Shown in pieces: positions 44,556 through 57,005 of a DNA stretch of 64,000 bases (its first letter is position 1; every line of letters starts with the position of its first letter). Below the pieces are notes generated by a model. The model searched no databases and was not told the DNA's origin. It worked only from the letters and a program-made list of their open reading frames with translations. Both the position numbers and the translations under genes were made by a program. Origin of the DNA: Dendrophyllia cribrosa. Taxonomy: Eukaryota; Cnidaria; Anthozoa; Scleractinia; Dendrophylliidae. The stretch lies in NCBI GenBank assembly GCA_024195265.1, contig JAJLRJ010000006.1, positions 14,691,639 through 14,755,638 of the forward strand, given 5' to 3'.

Positions 44556-45792
44556 TTGCGCAACAAGTTGTATGATTTTGTAATCTCGTACCCAGATCTC
44601 CCACGGTCAGGCGGAAGGGAGATCTGGTAAAGTACGATCTGGGACTTCCCATCGTCCTTTGTACACCGTGTTGTATGGCCGCCAGCTCAAGATTGTGTCT
44701 TCATTTATGGTAAATCGGTAAATTATGGATTTCAATGGTGCTCTTCAGAAGGTTCTTACGTCGGGGGACAAGAAAACGTGAAACTTTAACCAAAACAAAA
44801 GAGGCACCAGAGGAGATTGCTGTTAACGAGCGGGATTGTTATATTGTCAGAATTGTTCTCCCGTTGAACTGGATATGGTATTTAAGCTTAAATCGCTTTT
44901 AATAAGCTTATTTATCAACTGCTGCCTTTACTTTTGACCATCTGGGTGCTGAAAATTGTATTAAGAATATCCATTCAAATTGTGGTGTCTCCTCTCAATG
45001 CGCTTGTCTGCGTTTCAATTTGTCTGTTCGTCATGCCATGCGATTCATCCACTAAGTCATAGCTAGTAGTCACTGGTACTTGCAAGGCAATTACAAAATA
45101 ATGCAAGCAATCACAGTAAAGCCTATACATGTATGAGCAACATATGAGCTTCTGCTTTCTATTTTAAGTAGCATTCGATTGACCTTCACTGATCACACCT
45201 GGAAAGATGTTTATAGTAGAGTGGTCTTGTCCCCTCAGCTACTGCCTTTATGACACCTTAATAAATTTCATCGATAATGTTCCCACATAGCAATTTTGTC
45301 CACATATAAACTTTTAAAACCACATAATACACAAGTCAAGTTTGACTTCAGGAGTAAAAAAAAGGTCAGTATCTTGCAATGGCACAAATTGAGCTGTTTA
45401 AAATATTGTGAGCATTGTAATTCTCTATAAATTATATGTGCTAGAAGGATTATACACTAAAATTAAAATGTTCACAAGTAGCAAAAACCTCTAAAACAAT
45501 CTTGATGTTTCATTCAATTCTGATGGCCTTTCACCAAAAAAAAGTAAAAGGGAGGTGTTAAGGACTTAAAGGGTCATTAAAAAAGAGAAACATTCTCCAC
45601 TATTTTTTTTCAGTTGCATTTCCATGTTTTCAAATCCCAAAAAATCATCCAGAGCTCTTAGGGTGATCCGGGTAATACACAAGATTTTGAGGTGACCAAT
45701 AATTATTTAGGGTCATTGTGGTAGCATTATGGGTACAGTATGTATTCACACCTACACTGAATACGGGGTTACCATCCAACAGGAGAGGAAAA

Positions 45793-46137
45793 CATCCTGC
45801 AGACTTATATCTAGTTAAAATCGTAACTCTTTGTTTCATCTGGTACCATCTCTTTTGTCCTATTGTTTTTTTTTTTTGTTTTTTGTTTTTTGTCTTTGTT
45901 TCTGTATTGTTTTTCCTTACTTGATTAATTTATTTTTTAGCTAATGTTAATTATAGCATCTATATGCTTTATTGCCAACCTGTATATTTCATTTGTAAAT
46001 ATAATTTTTTGTTACTCAGCTCGATTAGCTTTCTAGTTATTCTGGGTAACATTACCTATTTCTGATTTAATTTTATATTGTAAACAGTTTTTTCTTTCTT
46101 TGTAAATATGGTAATAAAGTGTATTCTATTTATTTAA
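45793..46137. mobile_element. Retroposon-like insertion present in copy A only
   Basis: About 345 bp between GGAGAGGAAAA and TAATCCAATC that are adjacent in copy B (52480-52492). It is T-rich and ends AATAAAGTG...ATTTAAAAT, like a 5'-truncated retroelement tail. A deletion in copy B is a less likely alternative. Confidence 0.6.
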
Positions 46138-46562
46138 AATAATCCAATCATTCATTATAATTTCTGAGAAAATTAAAGCAGGAAAAACAACCTTTAATGA
46201 TATAATCTCTCTCTATATAATTTTTTTAATTCTAAAAGAAATGTCACTGTTAATATCTTGAAGATAAAAAATGAATTTGGATTGAAATTTTCATCTTCCA
46301 TTAAAAGGGCTTGCTGCAGAAGGGGCATAGATTGTGGGTTTGGCATATATTACCCATTTGTGTAAGTGCTAACAGATTTTTGTGCTAAATGTTGATTCAT
46401 TTTTATTTTATTTATTGTCTCAGCATAATAGCCACAGCAAATGGCCAGTGCAAAAAAATTCTTAGGAAATTAAAACTTTGTACCCTCAGCTCATGCCAAA
46501 AATGGGGAAGTTTGGAGCCCCTCTTCCCATATTTCGGCAAAAAAAAAAACATATACAGGGAG

Positions 46563-46587
46563 AAGGGGGGGGGGGGGGGGGGGGGGC
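46563..46587. repeat. Poly-G tract
   Basis: A run of about 22 G in copy A where copy B (52934-52940) has only G6; it lies at the edge of a CTTACTCCCATATAAA repeat nested in both copies. Confidence 0.85.
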
Positions 46588-47613
46588 TTACTCCCATATA
46601 AAATTGACTGGGATGATCTTGTAAATGTTGAATGTAACCCTTAAACGGTACCAGAAACCTGTTTAATGGCTGTGGCTCGCATTAATTTTTTCCTCTAAGG
46701 GACGCTATTTTTGTTCTGAAAAGTTGACTCTGTCAGCCTATTTTTCTGGCTTCATATCCAGAAAGGTATCAATAACTCTGAGCAGTAGTCATTTTCATTT
46801 CAAATACCCTTGGGATACCAACCACAAATTTTAATTCCTTAACGGTATGATGATCACTCCCATCACATTTATATGGGAGTCCCCTCTCCTACCCTGGGTG
46901 ATATATGCCACTTTCACAGTAAGCCCTTCAATTACTACTGATTAAAAACTTTCCTTTAGAAGTATTCCATCACTATAACCTTTCCATCACCACAAAACAA
47001 GATTACCAAACTGTACTTGAATAACATGAGCTCAATGCTGAAACATGGTCTGAAAGTCCTTAAAACTGCTCTTTTTAAAACAACATTGCAGTGTTTTAAA
47101 GTCATTTTCAAAAACTGTGTCAATCTTAGCTAGGGGGAAGCCAATTCCCTGACCTTGAGAAAAAATGGTTGCCTCTGGCTTTCCCCAATAAATCTTTTTT
47201 TTTTTTTTCTGAAAGGGCCCTTTTAACCTCCATTATAAAAAGAAGACTGCAACATTATAGAATGTCACTGTCATGGGTACAATTATTCCAAAAAAAATTT
47301 CAATATTAAATATTTGGACCCATTTCAAGTCATAAACTTTATTAAGACTAAAGAAGCCACACACTCTATCTTTCCTACAAATGCTGGGACTTGACATACA
47401 TACGTGCATCAAAACATAACAGACCAGTGAACCTTGAGTCTTTAAGCCCCAATAGTGATCAGTATCAAATTTCTCCTCAAAACATTGCATGATATGATCA
47501 AGCAGACAGCTGGTCATGAGTAATAAGGAAACCATCAACGATGAAAAATCTGGCCATTTCTGCTACTATGAAAAATGTACCAGACCAGTAAGGAGAAATT
47601 GCATGTTGACCCT

Positions 47614-48425
47614 TCAATGTACGAAGAGTACAAAACTTATAGCTTTTAATTTTAAATTCTTACACAGAAGAATATCGACTAATAACTTTCTGAAAAAAAT
47701 CGGACTCGTTGATAGCGAAAAATGTATCTTCTGCCAAGAAGAGACAGAAAAACTGGTACATCTATTCTGGGAATGCCCCAAAACTCAGTCCTTTTGGGTC
47801 AGCATTTCCTCATGGCTTCAGTCATGTAAAATAGTTGAAAAAGAAACGCTCATACGACTGGGTACAGCACTGGGCTTAAAACCAGATAACTCAAAATACA
47901 ACCTTCAAATAAACTTTTGCTGCCTGCTTGCTAAATACTACATTTGGCTGTGTAAAATGAAAGAATGTCCACCAAAACTTGATGATTTTTTACACTATAT
48001 GAAACATATCAATGAAATTGAAAACAAAGCCGACATTATCAACCGGAAGAAATGGGAGCCTTTTAAGTCTTTCTTGTAGTCCCCTGTGAACGTGATGCCA
48101 GTCCCTTAAGAAATGAAAAAATGTGTATAACTTCTTTTTCTTCTTCTTCTTATTCTTCTTCTTTTTTTTTTCTTCTTTGTTTTGCTTTACTTCCAGGCTA
48201 AATTTAGTTTAAAGTTTTAAAGTAAATGCTGTAATAAGTAGTTATAGTATTAAATTTACTGTAAGAATATAGAAATATTGTGAAATATATGGAAGTAAGC
48301 TTAGTGTTACACGTAATATGTCATGGTTTGTAATGTTTTTGTGATTCCTTTTTTTCTGTAATGTAACATTATTGTTTCTTGTTTAATAAAATAAAAATGT
48401 CAAAAAAAAAAAAAAAAAAAAAAAA
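47614..48425 (+). mobile_element. 5'-truncated LINE (L1/Tx1-like) with poly-A tail and 11-bp target duplication
   Basis: Flanked by ATGTTGACCCT on both sides (47603-47613, 48426-48436); the undisturbed site is present in copy B at 53978-53988. The 3' end is AATAAAATAAAAATGTC plus a poly-A of about 23. The coding end is open to 48079. Confidence 0.9.
47615..48079 (+). pseudogene. LINE reverse transcriptase C-terminus (zf-RVT region)
   Basis: 154 codons in frame with the truncation point. Contains FNFKFLHRRISTNNFLKKIG, then C-x2-C at EKCIFCQEE and H-x4-C at LVHLFWECPKTQSFW, the zinc-binding-like region that follows the polymerase domain in L1/Tx1-type LINEs. Ends WEPFKSFL-TAG. Endonuclease and polymerase domains are missing, so it cannot act alone. 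No stop or frameshift in what remains. Confidence 0.85.
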
Positions 48426-49869
48426 ATGTTGACCCTGGGGCTTACTGGTTAAAGGCGGGGCCAATTACAATATGGCCACCTTGTTAGCAGTTATTGCAGC
48501 TTCATATATGCTTTCTCCTCCACCAGCACCCTATTAAAAAGAGCTCAGTTATTTGAGATGCCCTTAAATCCAGCCATCTAATTATCAACATTACAGTAGC
48601 CAAATTGGTTCATTCTAGTGGTCAGAATAACCGTGACAGCATTTCAGTGTGCCTACAAATTGAATATATTTATTGTTTAGGGGGCACAACTTCAGGGAAG
48701 AATACAGCAAACTAGGAACTCTTTCCTCGGTATTCCACAGAAGATTGTTAATATGACAGAAATAGCAACAAAGGAATACCAAACAACTATCATAAAAAGT
48801 TTGAATATGAAAGATCCCAAACAAGTTATTGCAAATCCTGACAAGACTGGGCCAACTTTGTTAATGAAGTACTTCACTCATATCTTAACAAGTAAATGTT
48901 GACCATTTGGAAGATATCCTTTCGCCCATAACAGACGAATGTTAAAATGCCTGTCACTGTTATTTAATCGTTTAATAGAACTGTGTGGCGTTGGGTTTAC
49001 CTTTTTAGATCGAAAGCTTGGAGTGCATGAGTTCTATCCTTTTGGAGCTCACCAAATTAAATCCCGCAAAACAGACTGTTCACTCAATTCCATTCCTCAC
49101 AGACAGACAAAACGAGAAGAAAGAAGAACTTACAGGCCGGGGTAATTTCAAATCCAGTCCTGGTTCTTTTTTCCCTAAGTTGTGTTTCTAATGAGTGCCT
49201 TCTGTCTATTTCAAAAGTCGATAAAATGCTTCGATGTTTTTGGTTACACGCATTAGCTTGTCGTAACTTCAGTCTACAACACAACTTTGGACGTTCGTCA
49301 GTTTCTTTCACGGAAACTCGGTATCTTTTAGACCCGGGCTTTTAGATAATCCTCTTTAGCTGGATTGAAGTAAATGCAAAATTTTCTCAGTATTATTTCC
49401 ACAGAAGCGGCATCTAGTTGTTGAAACGTTGCAAGATAATTTCTTGGAGTGTCCATGTTTACATGTTTTCATACATGATACTCCGTATTACTCCGTCCTC
49501 CGTAGTGCGAAGAAGAGTGAAGGAAAGAGCCAATCACAGAGCATATTAAAATGGGGCATTCGTTTTCAGTTAACCAATGAAAAAAGGCGTTATATCGAAG
49601 TTTACCAGATCTCACATTTCAGTTCAGTACAAGCACGAGTGAGATCTGGGTACGAGATTAATGATTTTGTTACCAGTATCCGCTAAAAATTAAGAGAGCT
49701 AGATATTAGGAAATGATGAAAGTCCACCAGAAGTGATTTTTGTTCCATGGATCGTGCATACCGGGTGCAATGCTATCAGGCAAAAAACTGTTAATTAAAA
49801 TTAGTAAACTAAAGCGTGATTTTATGTCCAAGTTTCCTCCTCGAAAGGAAACACCTTAACCCCATCTAC

Positions 49870-50190
49870 ATGCATGATCGGTGATCAGACAAACACATAT
49901 TATCAGTGCGATTGTTTCAATATACAGAACGAGTAAAAATTCGCCAACTTCGCAATATGTAAATTAAACAACTAATATATTACAGATCACAGCCTCGCCG
50001 TTGTACAACGGCGAAGTCAACGCCTCTGTATATATTACAAAACCAAATCTCGCCGTTGTACAACGGCGAAGTGAATACCTCTGTATATAAAGGAGATTGA
50101 AATCTCGCCGATGTGAAGTTGGCGAATTTTAACTTGTTCTGTATATTGAAACAATCGCATAATATGTGAAAATATGTACACCCCATGCAT
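49870..50190. mobile_element. MITE with long TIRs and internal CGCCGTTGTACAACGGCG palindromes
   Basis: GCGATTGTTTCAATATACAG at 49908 is inverted at 50139-50158; weaker pairing extends outward to CATGCATG on both sides. Two internal copies of CTCGCCGTTGTACAACGGCG at about 49992 and 50050. Confidence 0.75.
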
Positions 50191-50349
50191 GATGGAGAAC
50201 ACATGTGATCTCTTCTAGTTGCGAACCAACCACCACAGGTCTAGATCTGGACAGATCTGATTCGTGCCCAACTCAAGAATAACAATGTCCCCATTCCGGG
50301 CGGAACGATTTCACTGATGAACGGTAGTCTGATTAGATTCCCGGGTAGA

Positions 50350-50640
50350 TTCTAATACCCTCCCTACCATCAAGCCCGTCAAGCCACCAAAGCCGCAATA
50401 TTTTACTTGCGTTTGGCGCAAGGAAAACGAGTGGTTCAAACCATCATACCAGTGCCTACGAAGCCATCATGGAGATATGTACTTTAAAGGAATCTAGTTG
50501 TCTACTTGCCTCAAAAGTCAAATGAACCCATGTAAGCTCACGAGCAAAAAGAGGCCGAAATCTAAAAGGCGAGGTTTTAAATAATCGTTAACCGAGTCTG
50601 ACTATCACGTGCATCTATTGTTGTCTAGGTTTTGGTCGAG
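50350..50640 (-). pseudogene. Third copy of the SGNH-like fragment repeat
   Basis: Aligns with 32330-32630 (AAACCATCATACCAGTGCCT, AAAGAGGCCGAAAT). Lacks the GHS block. Frames are broken. Confidence 0.4.
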
Positions 50641-50881
50641 GTTCGAGGTTGGAGGTTGGAGGGTACAAAGACCGGAACAAATGGGACAAGTGACAAATGA
50701 CAAGTGCTTGTATTTTTTTTATTGAAGTGTCTTATCAATACGTCAAATCGTCAAAAAATAAAATGTGTCTTTACCAAACGCTAATTGATGGCCATGGTAA
50801 TGTTTTTTTTTTACAATCATTATGAAATGTATTCCATTTGGCTATTTGGTTTTATTTCGTTGATATTAGAATTGCTCCTCC

Positions 50882-50883
<2 letters not shown>

Positions 50884-50915
<32 letters not shown>
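50884..50915. repeat. Poly-C tract
   Basis: A run of about 32 C; the annotated length is likely unreliable. Confidence 0.9.
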
Positions 50916-51197
50916 TTCCCCAGACCTTCTTTGGCTCGTCACGTCACGCATCTGGCGTACACGTGGATGTGTGTATACAATGAATCGAACCAGAAATAAA
51001 GGTACGTCAACACTCTCGTGAGGATATAAAAGTAATTTACGACCCGGGTCGCTATTACGCAAATTTCTAATATGTACATATAAACTATCACAAGCATCCA
51101 AGTAATGAAGCAATCTTCATAATAAATTATATAAAGTATCACAAATGGAGACTCAGAAAGATATTATTTTGAGGGGGCGAGGGGTGAGGGGTGGGGG

Positions 51198-54100
51198 TAA
51201 TCTCGTACCCAGATCTCCCACGGTCAGGCGAAAGGGAGATCTGGTAAAGTACGATTTCAGTCCCGTTATCGGGGACTTCCCATCGTCCTTTGTACACCGT
51301 GTTGTATGGCCGCCAGCTCGAGATTGTGTTTTATTTATGGTAAAGTTTTCGGGCAAGCTTTCGTTAAGTTATGGATTTCAATGGTGCTCTTTAGAAGGTT
51401 CTTAGCTCCGGGGGACAAGAAAACGTGAAACTTTAACCAAAACAAAAGAGACACCAAGAGGTGATTGCTGTTAACGAGCGGGATTGTCAGAAATCGATAT
51501 GGTATTTACACTGTGAATCGCTTTTAATATTTATGAACTGCTTCTTTCACTCTTGACCATCTGGGTGCTGAAAATTGCGGTATTAAGAACATATCCATTT
51601 AAACTCTGGTGTCTCCTCTCGACGCGCTTATCAGCGATAAAAAAAGTCAGCTACACTCTTGATGCACTGTCACCGGTGTTTCAATTCTCCTGTTCAGCAT
51701 GCCATGCGATTCACCCAGTAAGTCATAGCTAGTAGTCACTGCAGGTAACTTGCAAAGCAATTACAAAATAATGCAAGCAAACGCAATAAAGCTTATACAT
51801 ATATGTGTAACATATGAACTTCTGCTTTCTATTTTAAGTAGCATTCGATTGACCTTGGAAAGATTTCACTTCATGGAATGTTTATAGTAGAGGGGTCTTG
51901 TTTCTCAGCTACTGCCTTTATGACACCTGAATAAATTTCATCAATAATGTTCCCACATAGCAATTTTGTCCACATATGAACTTTTAAAACCACATAATAC
52001 ACAAGTCTAAGTTTGACTTTAGGAGGAAAAAAAGTCAATTTCTTGCAACGTCACAAATTAAGCTGTTTAAAATCTTGTGAGCATTGCAATTCTCTATATA
52101 TGTGCTAGAAGGATTATACACTTAAAATTAAAATGTTCACAAATTGCCAAAACCTCAAAAAAAAATTAATCTTGATGTTCCATTCAATTCTGATGGGGTT
52201 TCACAAAAAAAAACAAAGTAACAGGGAGGTGTTAAGGACTTTAAGGGTCATTAAAAATAGAAACATTCTCCACTGTTCTTTTTCAGTTGCATTTCCATGT
52301 TTTTAAGTCTAAAAAAAATCATCCAGAGCTCTTAGGATGATCCGGGTAATACACAAGATTTTGAGGTGACCAATATTTATTATTTAGGGTCATTGTGGTA
52401 GCATTATGGGTACAGTATATATTCACACTTCCCCTGCATGTCCATAAATACACTGAATACAGGGTTACCATCCAACAGGAGAGGAAAATAATCCAATCAT
52501 TCATTATAATTTCTGAGAAAATTAAAACAGGAAAAACAACCTTTAATGATATAATCTCTTTATACATTTTTTTGATTCTAAAAGAAAGGTCACCGTTAAT
52601 GTCTTGAATATAAAAAATGAATTTGAATTGAAATTTTCATTTTCCATTTAAAGGGCTTGCTGCAGAAGGAGCATAGATTGTGGTTTTGGCATATATTACC
52701 CATTACCCAAGCGCTACAGATTTTTGTGCTAAATGTTGATCCGTTTTTATTTTGTTGCTTGAAGGCTATATATCTCGGCATAATAGCCACAGCAAATGGC
52801 CAGTAAAAAAAAATTCTTAGGAAATTAAAAATTTGTGCAATGTGTAATACACAAATCCTCAGCTCATGCCAAAAATGGGGAAGTTTGGAGCCCCTCTTCC
52901 CACATTTTGGAAAAAAAAAAGATATACAGGGAGAGGGGGGCTTACTCCCATATAAAATTGACTGGGATGATCATCGTAAATATTAGAGGAAACCCTTTTA
53001 TAAACGGTACCAGAATCCTGTTTAATGGCTACGGCTCGCATTAATTTTTTACTCTAAGAAATGCTAGTTTTTTTTTAAAAAGTTGACTCTGTCAGCCAAT
53101 TTTTCTGGCTTCATATCCTGAAAGGTATCAATAACTCTGAGCAGTAGTCATTTTCATTTCAAATACCCTTGGGGTACCAACCACAAATTTTAATTCCTTA
53201 ATGGTATGATGAGGGTGGGAGTCCCCTCTCCTCCCCTGGGTGATATATGCCCCTTTCGCAGTAAGCCATTCATTTACTACTGATTAAAAACTTTCCTTTA
53301 GAAGTGTTCCATCACTATGACCTTCCCATGACCACAACAAAATTACCAAACTGTGCCAGAATAACATGAGCTCAATGCTGAAACATGGTCTGAAAGTCCT
53401 AAAACTGCTCTTTTTAAAACAACATTGCAGTGTTTTAAATAAAGTCATTTTCAAAAACTGTGTCAATCTTAGCTAGGGGAAAGCCAATTCCCTGACCTTG
53501 AGAAAAAATGGTTGTCTCTGGCTTTCCCCAATAAATCATTTTTTTTTTCTGAAAGGGCCCTTTTAACCTCCATTATAAAAAGAAGACTGCATTATTATAG
53601 AATGCCACTGTCAGAGGTACAATTATTAAAAAAATAATTTTCACTATTTAATATTTGGACCAATCTCAAGTCAAACTTTATTGAGACTAAAGAAGCCACA
53701 CACTCCTTCTTTCCTGCAAATGCAGGGATTTTACATACATATGTGCATCAAAACATAACAGACCAGTGAACCTTACGTCTTTTAATACATGTAAGCCCCA
53801 ATAGTGATCAATATCAAATTTCTCCTCAAAACATTAATGCATGATATGATCAAGCAGACGGGTCATGAGAAATAAGGAAACAACAATGAAAAATCTTGAA
53901 ATTTCAGAAACCAGTCTGTACTGCTACTATGGTCACTATGAAAAATGTACATGTAGAGACCAGTAAAGAGAAATTGCATGTTGACCCTGGGGCTTACTGG
54001 TTAAAGGCAGGGCCAATTACTATATGGCCACCTTGTAAGCAGTTATTGCAGCTTCACTGATATATGCTTTCTCCACCGGCACCCTATTAAAAAGAGCTCA

Positions 54101-55117
54101 GTTATTTGAGATGCCCTTAAATCCAGCCATCTCATTATCAACAATACAGTAGTCAAATTGGTTCATTGTAGTGGTCAGAATAACAGCATTTCGGTGTGCT
54201 TACAAATTGAATATATTTATTGTTTAGGGGGCACAACTTCAGGGAAGAATACAGCAAACTAGGAACACTTTCCTTGGTATTCCACAGAAGTATTAAAGAT
54301 TGTTAATATGACAGCAACAGCAGCAAAGGAATACCAAACAACTATCATAAAACGTTTGAATATGAAAGATCCCAAACAAGTTATTGCAAATCCTGTACTG
54401 CACTCATGATCTTGAACAAGTAAATATATGTTGACCATTTGGAAAATATCATTTCGCCCATAACAGACGATTACTTCTCACCACCAATGTTAAAATGTCT
54501 GTCACCATTATTTAACCGTTTAATAGAACTGTGTGGCGTTGGGTTTAACTTTTTAGATCTAAAGCTTCAGTGGAGTGCATGAGTTTTATCCTTTTGGAGC
54601 TCCCTAAATCCCGCAAAACAGACTGTTCACTCAATTCCATTCCTCACAGACAGACAAAACGAGAAGAAAGAAGAATTCAGATCCAGGCCTAGTTCCTTTC
54701 TTTCCTATTAAAGTTGCGTTTCTAATGAGTGCCTTCTATTTCCAGCTATTTCTAAAAGTCGATAAAATGCTTCGATGCTTTTGTTTACACGCACAACTTT
54801 GGACGTTCCTCGGTTTCTTTCACGAAAACTCCGTATCTTTTAGATATTCCTCTTTAGCTGGATTGAAGTAAATACAATTTTCTCAGTATTATTTCCACAC
54901 AAGCGGCATCTAGTTGTTGAAACGTCGCACGATAATTTTCTTCGAGTGTCCATGTTTACATGTTTTCATACTCTGTAGGAAAGAGCCAATCACAGAGCAT
55001 ATTAAAATGAGGCATTCGTTTTTCAGCTAACCAATGAAAAGTAGCGTTATATCGAAGTTTACCAGATCTCACATTTCAGTACAGTACAAGCACGAGTGAG
55101 ATCTGGGTACGAGATTA
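51198..55117. mobile_element. 3.9-kb TIR element, copy B (uninterrupted)
   Basis: Same ends as copy A, same orientation, 9-bp target duplication GGGTGGGGG on both flanks. It inserted into a GGGGTGAGGGG minisatellite. 3920 bp, colinear with copy A throughout apart from small indels. No coding region recognised. Confidence 0.88.
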
Positions 55118-55172
55118 GGGTGGGGGTGAGAGGTGGGGTGTGAGGGGTGAGGGGTGAGGGGTGGGGGTAACG
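55118..55172. repeat. GGGGTGAGGGGTG minisatellite
   Basis: Right-hand remainder of the repeat into which copy B inserted; the left part is at 51176-51197. A similar inverse tract is at 59808-59858. Confidence 0.85.
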
Positions 55173-55446
55173 CACAGAAAAGATAATATAATCAAAACAT
55201 GAAACTTTATTTATATAGGAGCTATTGACATGGTGAACTTATTCATATTTTAAAAAAAACACCTTGTGCATTAATCATCAATGATCATTATTGTTCGAAA
55301 TTTATTCCTAAATGTATCCAAGAAAACTGTAACTGTAAGTCAATAAATTCAATAAATCTGTAGAACAAAGAGCAAAGTACCGCGAACGAAAATGCTGCTG
55401 GATTACGTAAGATCTATAGAAGATCTGATCATCCAAAAATAGTAAT

Positions 55447-55727
55447 ACAAACAATAAGCAAAGCTGAGACAACGTAGAACATTTAACACGACAACGACAT
55501 GATAGAGCCCAAACCACGTGCAATTTGTAGAAAATTGGCGTTCGCGCTGATTTTTCTACCTTTTTGCTGCTACACCGTGCTGACGAAACTCAATCAGGTC
55601 GAAACAGCTGTCCACGGTTGCATTTTGGCTTTCAGTTTGGGCTTTCAGTTTGGGCTCTATCATCACTGTATCATGTCGTTGTCGCGTTAAATGTTCTACA
55701 TAGTATCAGCTTTGCTTACTGTTTGTA
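55447..55727. mobile_element. Palindromic MITE
   Basis: ACAAACAATAAGCAAAGCTG to ACGACATGATAGAGCCCAAA is inverted at 55645-55725. Arms about 70 bp, spacer about 130 bp. Confidence 0.75.
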
Positions 55728-55757
55728 ATAAATCTGTAAATGCAACTTTGTTATATA

Positions 55758-55886
55758 TGCTGTAGTTCAATTTTGTCCTTGGTTCAATTTTTATTTTCCA
55801 TTGTTCTTTTGTATGTTAATATATGGTAATGAATATAAAACAAAGGAAAATGAAAATTGAACCAAGGATAAAATTAAACTACAACA
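55758..55886. mobile_element. Palindromic MITE, sister of 18428-18556
   Basis: TGCTGTAGTTCAATTTT and inverse AAATTAAACTACAACA; same central TAATATATGGTAATGA motif as the intron-6 copy. Confidence 0.75.
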
Positions 55887-55889
55887 TAC

Positions 55890-56050
55890 ACCTAATTCAA
55901 AAAAGGTTGCTTTGGTCATTGGTAATTGGGCATTGGGAAGCTATTGTTTGGTGGTCACTCAAGCGAAGCATTGCATTGTGTTCCGTATGCTAAATGCCAA
56001 TTCCCAATTACCAATGACCAACTGCCAAAGCAACCTTTATTGAATTAGGT
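55890..56050. mobile_element. Small MITE, ACCTAATTCAA ends, copy 1
   Basis: 161-bp palindromic element with CATTGGTAATTGGGCATTGG in both arms (inverse). Immediately followed by an oppositely oriented copy. Confidence 0.8.
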
Positions 56051-56054
56051 GTAT

Positions 56055-56216
56055 ACCTAATTCAATAAAGGTTTCTTTGACAATTGGTCATTGGTAATTG
56101 GGCATTGGCATTTGGGCATACGGAACACGATGCAATGCTTTGCTTGAGTGAACACCAAACAATAGTTTCCCAATGCCCAATTACCAATGACCAAAGCAAC
56201 CTTTATTGAATTAGGT
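56055..56216. mobile_element. Small MITE, ACCTAATTCAA ends, copy 2 (opposite orientation)
   Basis: Separated from copy 1 by only GTAT. Its asymmetric centre (TCAAGCGAAGCATTGCATTG of copy 1) is inverted here. Confidence 0.8.
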
Positions 56217-56218
56217 AT

Positions 56219-57005
56219 TCTTGGTTTTCACGTGACGTCATCAAATTCGAAAATCATAAATTGTAATGCCTTGTGAATTTATATGTCCACCAGGTTGAAG
56301 ATGACTTAAAAATAAATCTTTTCACAAGTATCCAACCCGGTAGCGTCTTTCGTTTTGAAAATACAGCATTTTGAATTTCTGACTTTTCACCCTACGTGAC
56401 ACCAACATGGCGTCCGTGACAAAGCTTTTTCCTATGAAACAAGGGCCTCTCCCCGTGATTTTTGGCACTTTGGGCAGTTAAAGTATTAGGAATGCAGTTT
56501 ATGCGAATGAATAGTAGTTCACGAGAGAAAAGTAATCGCTTTCAGAGCGAAAGTGAAGTCCAGATGTTTTTATTGATTTCCGGCGGCCATCTTGGTGCCC
56601 CTCGGAGGGGCACCAAGATGGCGTTTCCATACAAAGCTCTGTAAATTTGAGTCGAGTGCTTCGGCGAATAATTCAACAACGGGATACTGCACAGATCTGA
56701 GACTTAACGAAGTTTTTTATTTGTTACTCTTTTATAACATTACAAATTATTGGCTTCTTTCACTAAATAGTTTCGATTCTAAAACATTATATCTTGGTGT
56801 CCCTCCGGGATGGCGTTTCCATACAAAGCTCTGTAAATTTGAGTCGAATGCTTCGGCGAATAATTCAACAACGGAATATTGCACAGATCTGAGACTTCGC
56901 GAAGTTGTTTATTTGTTACTCTTTTATAACATTACAAATTATTGGCTTCCTTCGCTAATTCGTTTCGATTTTAAAATTTTATGGCGTGACAGTGAAAACC
57001 AAGAA
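56219..57005. mobile_element. Element with TCTTGGTTTTCACGTGAC ends
   Basis: Left TCTTGGTTTTCACGTGAC, right GTGACAGTGAAAACCAAGA. Contains a 192-bp tandem duplication starting ATGGCGTTTCCATACAAAG at 56618 and 56810, and GGCGGCCATCTTGGTG. Related by its ends to 9330-9488. Confidence 0.7.
56618..56981. repeat. Tandem duplication, about 192-bp unit x2
   Basis: Both units run ATGGCGTTTCC ... TTGAGTCGA(G/A)TGCTTCGG ... ATTGGCTTC. The resulting 149-codon frame at 56592-57041 is therefore repeat-derived. Confidence 0.85.

Larger units (their letters stand above)
44581..49660. mobile_element. 3.9-kb TIR element, copy A (carries LINE insertion)
   Basis: Ends TAATCTCGTACCCAGATCTC and the exact inverse; 9-bp target duplication ATGATTTTG on both flanks. 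Total 5080 bp; removing the LINE (812 bp), its 11-bp duplicate and a further 345-bp insertion leaves about 3.91 kb, equal to copy B. Each end has an additional internal AGATCTCC/GGAGATCT hairpin. No transposase or other long ORF is native to the element; an early ATG frame (MDFNGALQKVLTSGDKKT, 44727) is short and broken in copy B. The 9-bp duplication would fit Mutator-like elements. Confidence 0.85.

Noticed and set aside
50785..51113. Frames encoding poly-proline or poly-glycine
   Set aside because: Direct translation of the C32 tract at 50884-50915.
44581..55117. Segmental (non-transposon) duplication of about 5 kb
   Set aside because: Each copy has its own distinct perfect 9-bp flanking duplication and exact TIR ends, which indicates separate transposition events.
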